18,834 nt of DNA from UBA5078 sp041175045 (GTDB lineage Bacteria > Pseudomonadota > Gammaproteobacteria > Pseudomonadales > Pseudohongiellaceae), in NCBI GenBank assembly GCA_041175045.1, contig JBEDFR010000146.1:1-18834 (forward strand). Direction: 5' to 3'. Shown here piece by piece: positions 15,092-18,834 of the stretch (position 1 is its first letter; each line of letters begins with the position of its first letter). The notes under the pieces are model-generated. The model saw only the letters and a program-made list of their open reading frames with translations, did not search any database and had not been told where the DNA came from. Position numbers and translations under genes: made by a program.

Positions 15092-15952
15092 ATGGGTAAC
15101 GGAAAAAGTTTGCAGCTTATGGGCCCCGTGGTTCCGGGTCGTGACTTGACGGCTTACATCGCGTCCGTGAACAGTATCGCTGTCCTTTCTCCGGAGCAGG
15201 AGCGGGAACTGGCCAATCAGTATTTCTACGAGAACAACGTCGATGCGGCACGCCAGCTGGTGCTCGCGCACCTGCGCTTCGTGGTGCATCTGGCCAAGAG
15301 CTATGCCGGCTACGGTCTCTCGCAGGCAGACCTCATTCAGGAAGGCAATGTCGGGCTGATGAAGGCGGTGAAGCGCTTCAACCCCGACGTCGGCGTCCGC
15401 CTCGTGTCCTTTGCCGTGCACTGGATCAAGGCCGAGATGCATGAATTCATCCTGCGCAACTGGCGCATCGTGAAAATCGCCACCACCAAGGCGCAGCGCA
15501 AGCTGTTCTTCAATCTGCGCAGCTCCAAGAAAAGCCTGGGCTGGCTGACCAACGACGAAGCGCAGGCCATGGCTGAAGAGCTGGGAGTCGACGCCAAGGT
15601 GGTGCGCCAGATGGAAGGCCGCATGAGCTCCTACGACATGGCCTTCGACGCCGACCCGGATGCTGACGACGACGTGGCCTACAAGTCACCCGCGTACTTC
15701 CTGGAGGACGAAACCTCCGACATGGCGGAGTCGATCGAAGCCGAAGAATGGGAAGAGACCACGAACAACAGTCTTTATCTGGCCATGGGCGAGCTCGACG
15801 AGCGCAGCCGTGACATCATCACCAGCCGCTGGCTGGCCGATGACAAGGCCACGCTGCATGAGCTGGCGGCCAAGTACAACGTGTCTGCCGAGCGTATTCG
15901 TCAACTCGAGAAGAACGCCATGGACAAGGTCAAGGCCATGATCACCGCGTGA
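15092..15952 (+). CDS. rpoH: Heat-shock sigma factor RpoH (sigma-32)
   Basis: RpoH directs RNA polymerase to chaperone and protease genes during heat or envelope-protein stress. The 286-residue length is typical. Region 2 includes LVLAHLRFVVHLAKSYAGYG (57-76) and DLIQEGNVGLMKAVKRF (80-96), followed by the 2.4-type helix SFAVHWIKAEMHEFILRNWR. The RpoH box QRKLFFNLR (135-143) separates it from RpoD and RpoS. The region 4.2 helix-turn-helix is TLHELAAKYNVSAERIRQLE (254-273). AAAGG 6 nt before the ATG at 15092 supports this start; an internal ATG at residue 10 is less likely. A strong terminator follows. The family is often regulated by mRNA structure around the start and by chaperone-linked proteolysis. 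Confidence 0.98.
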   Translation: MGNGKSLQLMGPVVPGRDLTAYIASVNSIAVLSPEQERELANQYFYENNVDAARQLVLAHLRFVVHLAKSYAGYGLSQADLIQEGNVGLMKAVKRFNPDVGVRLVSFAVHWIKAEMHEFILRNWRIVKIATTKAQRKLFFNLRSSKKSLGWLTNDEAQAMAEELGVDAKVVRQMEGRMSSYDMAFDADPDADDDVAYKSPAYFLEDETSDMAESIEAEEWEETTNNSLYLAMGELDERSRDIITSRWLADDKATLHELAAKYNVSAERIRQLEKNAMDKVKAMITA

Positions 15953-15966
15953 TCCCGGCCTGTACC

Positions 15967-16004
15967 GAAAAAGCCGCCTCGGGTCACTGCCTGGCGGCTT
16001 TTTC
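15967..16004 (+). terminator. Intrinsic terminator after rpoH
   Basis: A perfect 12-bp stem, GAAAAAGCCGCC (15967-15978) with GGCGGCTTTTTC (15993-16004), has a 14-nt loop, and the right arm carries five Ts followed by a T-rich stretch. It lies 14 bp past the rpoH stop and separates rpoH from the next transcription unit. The A-run before the stem means it could also work in the opposite direction. Confidence 0.9.
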
Positions 16005-16043
16005 ATTTCTGGAACCCGGTATGACGCCGGAACGAGGGCGGCA

Positions 16044-16421
16044 ATGAACAATATTCTGCTGGTGCTGGCTGCAATCAACGGCTTCTTGGCCGTCTCGCTT
16101 GGCGCCTTCGCAGCCCACGGGCTGAAATCCATGCTCGGTCCGGATTTGCTCGCCACCTTCCAGACCGGGGTGCAGTACCACATGTACCACGCGCTGGCCA
16201 TGCTGGCCGTAGGGGTCCTGGTGGCGCAGTTCCCAGCACAGACGGGCCTGCGCGTCGCCGGTTACCTGTTCATGGCCGGCATCCTCATCTTCTCCGGCAG
16301 CCTCTATGTACTGGCCCTGAGCGGCATTCGCTGGCTCGGCGCCATCACGCCGATCGGTGGCGTGGCATTCCTCGCGGGCTGGGCGACACTGGCCTGGACC
16401 ATGGCTCGCGTGCAAGCCTGA
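16044..16421 (+). CDS. DUF423-family inner-membrane protein
   Basis: The 125-residue protein matches the DUF423 (YgdD/YwdK) family of small membrane proteins with unknown function. Family segments are SLGAFAAHGLK (18-28), FQTGVQYHMYHALAML (39-54), IFSGSLYVLALSG (82-94) and ITPIGGVAFLAGW (101-113). Four hydrophobic helices can be drawn, near 2-24, 45-62, 70-92 and 98-121. A good GAGGG ribosome site sits 5 nt before the ATG. Only 8 bp separate its stop from thiS, so it is probably co-transcribed with thiS and thiG; a link to thiamine metabolism is not shown. Confidence 0.93.
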   Translation: MNNILLVLAAINGFLAVSLGAFAAHGLKSMLGPDLLATFQTGVQYHMYHALAMLAVGVLVAQFPAQTGLRVAGYLFMAGILIFSGSLYVLALSGIRWLGAITPIGGVAFLAGWATLAWTMARVQA

Positions 16422-16429
16422 GGAAAGCG

Positions 16430-16630
16430 ATGCAGATTCTGGTCAACGGTGCGCAAACCGAAGTTGCTGCGGGAACAACGCTGCAGGACCTGCTGGTCAC
16501 GCTGCAGCTCGCTGAAGCGCGGCTGGCGCTGGAATGCAATCAACTCATCATCCCGCGCAGCCAGCATGCCAGCCATGTGCTGCGAGAGGGCGATATCGTC
16601 GAGATCGTCCATGCCATCGGCGGCGGCTGA
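16430..16630 (+). CDS. thiS: Sulfur-carrier protein ThiS
   Basis: ThiS is a ubiquitin-like carrier whose C-terminal glycine is activated (by ThiF) and converted to a thiocarboxylate that gives sulfur to the thiazole ring of thiamine. The 66-residue length and start MQILVNG are typical, GDIVEIVHAIGGG closes the fold, and the functional Gly-Gly end is intact. A GAGGA ribosome site overlaps the stop of the preceding DUF423 gene. thiG, its partner enzyme, follows after 36 bp. No thiF or thiO is in the window. Confidence 0.97.
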   Translation: MQILVNGAQTEVAAGTTLQDLLVTLQLAEARLALECNQLIIPRSQHASHVLREGDIVEIVHAIGGG

Positions 16631-16640
16631 GCGCAGCCGC
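16623..16640 (+). other. Small hairpin spanning the thiS stop codon
   Basis: GCGGCT (16623-16628) and AGCCGC (16635-16640) form a 6-bp stem with a 6-nt loop across the thiS stop. No T-run follows, so it should not terminate transcription before thiG. It may affect thiS-thiG mRNA processing, or may simply reflect high GC. Confidence 0.25.
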
Positions 16641-16666
16641 TCCCCTCACACCAACGCAGGTATTCC

Positions 16667-17455
16667 ATGACGCCACAGGATTTCCCCTTGCTCATCGCGG
16701 GCAGACACTACGTATCGCGCCTCATCATCGGCAGCGGCAAGTACCAGAGTTTCGAGCAGAACCGGGACGCGCTGGTGGCCAGTGGTGCCGAAATGATCAC
16801 GGTCGCCATCCGGCGTGTAAATCTTGGCCAGAACCAGAACGAACCCAGTCTGCTGGAAGTAATCTCTCCGCGCGACTACACGATCCTGCCGAATACGGCT
16901 GGCTGCTATACGGCGGCCGATGCCGTGCGCACCTGTCGCATGGCGCGGGAGCTGCTGGATGGCCACAAGCTGGTCAAGCTGGAAGTACTGGGCGACCAGA
17001 AGACGCTCTACCCCAACGTCACAGAGACGCTGGTGGCAGCCGAGGAGCTGGTCAAGGATGGCTTTGACGTCATGGTCTACACCAGTGACGACCCGCTGAT
17101 CGCGAAGCGCCTGGAAGAGATAGGCTGTGTCGCCGTGATGCCGCTGGGCGCACCCATCGGTTCCGGTCTTGGCATCCGCAATCCCTACAACATCCGCATG
17201 ATTCTGGAGAACGCAAGGGTGCCCATCATCGTGGACGCTGGCGTCGGCACGGCCTCCGATGCCGCCATCGCCATGGAGCTGGGTTGCGACGGCGTGTTGA
17301 TGAACACCGCCATCGCCGAGGCTCGCAATCCCGTGCTCATGGCCTCGGCCATGAAGAAAGCAGTGGAAGGCGGCCGCGAAGCCTTCCTGGCAGGACGCAT
17401 GCCGCGCCGCCTGTATGCCAGTGCCTCCTCACCGGTGGATGGCACATTTTTCTGA
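16667..17455 (+). CDS. thiG: Thiazole synthase ThiG
   Basis: ThiG condenses 1-deoxy-D-xylulose 5-phosphate, dehydroglycine and ThiS-borne sulfur to give the thiazole phosphate of thiamine. The 262-residue TIM-barrel has FPLLIAGRHYVSRLIIGSGKY at the start, the Schiff-base lysine in VKLEVLGD (Lys104), GCVAVMPLGAPIGSGLGI, and the phosphate-binding end VDAGVGTASDAAIAMELGCDGVLMNTAIA. All main motifs are intact. An AGG element 7 nt before the ATG supports the start. It forms a unit with thiS. trmB starts 46 bp after its stop. Confidence 0.97.
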   Translation: MTPQDFPLLIAGRHYVSRLIIGSGKYQSFEQNRDALVASGAEMITVAIRRVNLGQNQNEPSLLEVISPRDYTILPNTAGCYTAADAVRTCRMARELLDGHKLVKLEVLGDQKTLYPNVTETLVAAEELVKDGFDVMVYTSDDPLIAKRLEEIGCVAVMPLGAPIGSGLGIRNPYNIRMILENARVPIIVDAGVGTASDAAIAMELGCDGVLMNTAIAEARNPVLMASAMKKAVEGGREAFLAGRMPRRLYASASSPVDGTFF

Positions 17456-17501
17456 CCCGCCTCTTCGGCGTTCACTACTTCAGCAATCAACGGCTTTCCC
17501 C

Positions 17502-18242
17502 ATGTCAGACGTCAAGTCAGATCCAGAAGCCTGCGCTGCGCAGGACACTCTCGATGCCTTCTCCGAGCCGCATCGGCGCACCGTCCGCAGCTATGTCATT
17601 CGCGGAGGACGTCTGACCTCCTCGCAGCAGCAGGCGCTGCAAACGCTCTGGCCCGTGTACGGCGTGAGCCATGTGCAGGCCCCGTTCGAGGCGCAGCAGC
17701 ACTTTGGCCGCACGGCGCCTCTGGTGCTGGAGATCGGCTTCGGCATGGGCGACTCCCTCCTGGAGATGGCGCGCAGCAATCCGGACAAGGACTTCATTGG
17801 CATCGAGGTGCACCGGCCGGGTGTCGGCCGACTATTGCACGAGATCCAGGCGCAGGGCCTGGGCAATCTGCGCGTTTACTGTCACGACGCCACGGATATC
17901 CTGCGCGACTGCATCGCCGATGGCGACCTGTCCTGTGTGCAGATCTTCTTCCCTGACCCGTGGCACAAGAAGAAGCACAACAAGCGCCGCCTGGTGCAGG
18001 CCGAGTTCATGGAGCTGATTCGCCGCAAGCTGGCCATCGGCGGCAAGGTGCACATGGCCACAGACTGGGAGCCTTACGCGCAGCACATGATGGAGGTGAT
18101 GAGCGCCCTGCCCGACTACCGCAATGCGGCGGGCGCGGGTCAGTTTGCCACTGCCACCGAGCGGCCGCTGACCAAGTTCGAGAAACGCGGCCAGCGGCTG
18201 GGGCATGTGGTCAACGACCTGGTGTTCGTGCGCGAACATTGA
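17502..18242 (+). CDS. trmB: tRNA (guanine46-N7)-methyltransferase TrmB
   Basis: TrmB methylates N7 of G46 in the tRNA variable loop using S-adenosylmethionine. The 246-residue product shows the SAM-binding loop EIGFGMGDSLLEMA (77-90), FIGIEVHRPGVGRLL (98-112) and the family signature FFPDPWHKKKHNKRR (149-163), plus TKFEKRGQRLGH (224-235) near the end. I chose the ATG at 17502 because it begins just after thiG ends and matches the usual variable N-terminus; an in-frame ATG at 17415 would lie inside thiG. The ribosome site is weak. The thiG-trmB neighbourhood is also seen in Pseudomonas. Confidence 0.97.
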   Translation: MSDVKSDPEACAAQDTLDAFSEPHRRTVRSYVIRGGRLTSSQQQALQTLWPVYGVSHVQAPFEAQQHFGRTAPLVLEIGFGMGDSLLEMARSNPDKDFIGIEVHRPGVGRLLHEIQAQGLGNLRVYCHDATDILRDCIADGDLSCVQIFFPDPWHKKKHNKRRLVQAEFMELIRRKLAIGGKVHMATDWEPYAQHMMEVMSALPDYRNAAGAGQFATATERPLTKFEKRGQRLGHVVNDLVFVREH

Positions 18243-18266
18243 ACCCGAAACGCGCCGGGCTGTGTG

Positions 18267-18834
18267 TCAGCGCCGCTCGACAATGGCCTCGTAGACGCCA
18301 TTCTTGAACTCTTCCCGGAAGCCGCGACCGCTGGCTGGGGAAATCTGCGCCATGATGACGGTGACGATGCCCTGCACTGGATCGATCCAGAAGCGCGTGC
18401 CGGCAGAGCCATCCCACCAGACTTCCCCCTGGCTGACCGTGTGGTCATAGCGGGCGGGGTCCAGCGCATAGGCGAAGCCGCCAAGTGTCCAGCCCGAGGC
18501 CGCCATGTAGCCACTGTCTTCCAGCGGCAGCAATTCGTCTGCCACGGCGTTCTCCATCATCAGCTGCACAGTCTCCGGCCGCAGGATGCGCTGGCCGAAC
18601 AACTCGCCGCCGTTGAGGAACAGCTGCGAGAAGCGGGCGAAGTCGAGCGTGGACGACACCAGTCCGACGCCGCCTTCCACCAGCGGCACCTTCTGCGTGA
18701 AGGGAATCTCCTCCATTTCATGCGGGCGCAGGGTCCCGTCGGCCGCCGGGCGGTAGACCGTCGCCAGGCGGTCGACACGCGCAGGATCTACCCAGAACAC
18801 AGTGTCCTGCATGCCCAGTGGATCAAATACGCGC
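18267..18834 (-). CDS. Serine hydrolase of the beta-lactamase/EstB fold, C-terminal part (runs off right edge)
   Basis: The reading frame stays open to the window end, so the N-terminal half, with the catalytic Ser-x-x-Lys, is missing. The 188 codons start with RVFDPLGMQDT, the typical class C beta-lactamase/carboxylesterase segment (FxPLGMxDT). VEGGVGLVSSTLDFARFSQLFLNGG, then ILRPETVQLMMEN, continue the family pattern. WWDGSAGTRFWIDPVQGIVTVIM replaces the KTG strand with a GSAG variant, common in EstB-like esterases and rarer in true beta-lactamases. It is probably an esterase or peptidase-like hydrolase; drug resistance cannot be inferred. It converges on trmB with a 24-bp gap. Confidence 0.9.
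   Translation of the reverse strand, partial: RVFDPLGMQDTVFWVDPARVDRLATVYRPAADGTLRPHEMEEIPFTQKVPLVEGGVGLVSSTLDFARFSQLFLNGGELFGQRILRPETVQLMMENAVADELLPLEDSGYMAASGWTLGGFAYALDPARYDHTVSQGEVWWDGSAGTRFWIDPVQGIVTVIMAQISPASGRGFREEFKNGVYEAIVERR

Noticed and set aside
18267..18834. The right-edge gene as a beta-lactamase resistance gene
   Set aside because: The catalytic Ser-x-x-Lys half is outside the window, and the WWDGSAGT variant in place of KTG is more typical of esterase-like relatives.

Overview
The window looks like chromosome of a high-GC, Gram-negative gammaproteobacterium. The right-hand 10 kb carries gene pairings familiar from that class: mutM convergent with coaD, rsmD divergent from ftsY, ftsY-ftsE-ftsX-rpoH, and thiS-thiG-trmB close behind rpoH, an order much like the equivalent Pseudomonas region. 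Outer-membrane-type lipoproteins and a TolQ-like channel support a two-membrane cell. The species cannot be named from the sequence. No tRNA, rRNA, insertion sequence, CRISPR array or phage gene was seen.

Region 1 (1-8687, all minus strand) is the unusual part: eight tightly packed genes, none of which I can assign a classical symbol. In transcription order they are: an exported TPR protein with a TonB-C-like C-terminus; a lipoprotein with a Ser-rich tether; a second lipoprotein with a Gly/Ala-rich hydrophobic segment; a single-pass membrane TPR protein; a single-pass membrane protein with five PEGA-like repeats and a SUMF1/FGE-like domain; a 96-residue exported protein; a MotA/TolQ/ExbB-family proton channel; and, cut by the left edge, the start of an actin/Hsp70-like protein. 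Gaps are at most 55 bp, and two junctions are 4-bp ATGA overlaps. The set spans cytoplasm, inner membrane, periplasm and outer membrane. I infer a proton-motive-force-coupled envelope machine of unknown function, and it is the best candidate here for an undescribed system. Its ExbD/TolR-type partner, if there is one, lies outside the window.

Region 2 (8688-8990) is a 303-bp divergent intergenic region with several short palindromes that may hold the start signals for the cluster and for mutM.

Region 3 (8991-13127) is housekeeping: mutM (DNA repair), coaD (CoA synthesis), a YheT-type hydrolase, rsmD (16S rRNA methylation) and, divergently, ftsY (SRP receptor). Region 4 (12081-15952) continues with ftsE-ftsX (divisome ABC system) and rpoH (heat-shock sigma). 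The ftsX-rpoH gap has a good match to a sigma-32 promoter, suggesting that rpoH controls itself. A strong intrinsic terminator ends rpoH. Region 5 (16044-18242) has a DUF423 membrane protein, thiS and thiG (thiazole of thiamine) and trmB (tRNA m7G46). A convergent serine-hydrolase (beta-lactamase fold) gene is cut by the right edge.
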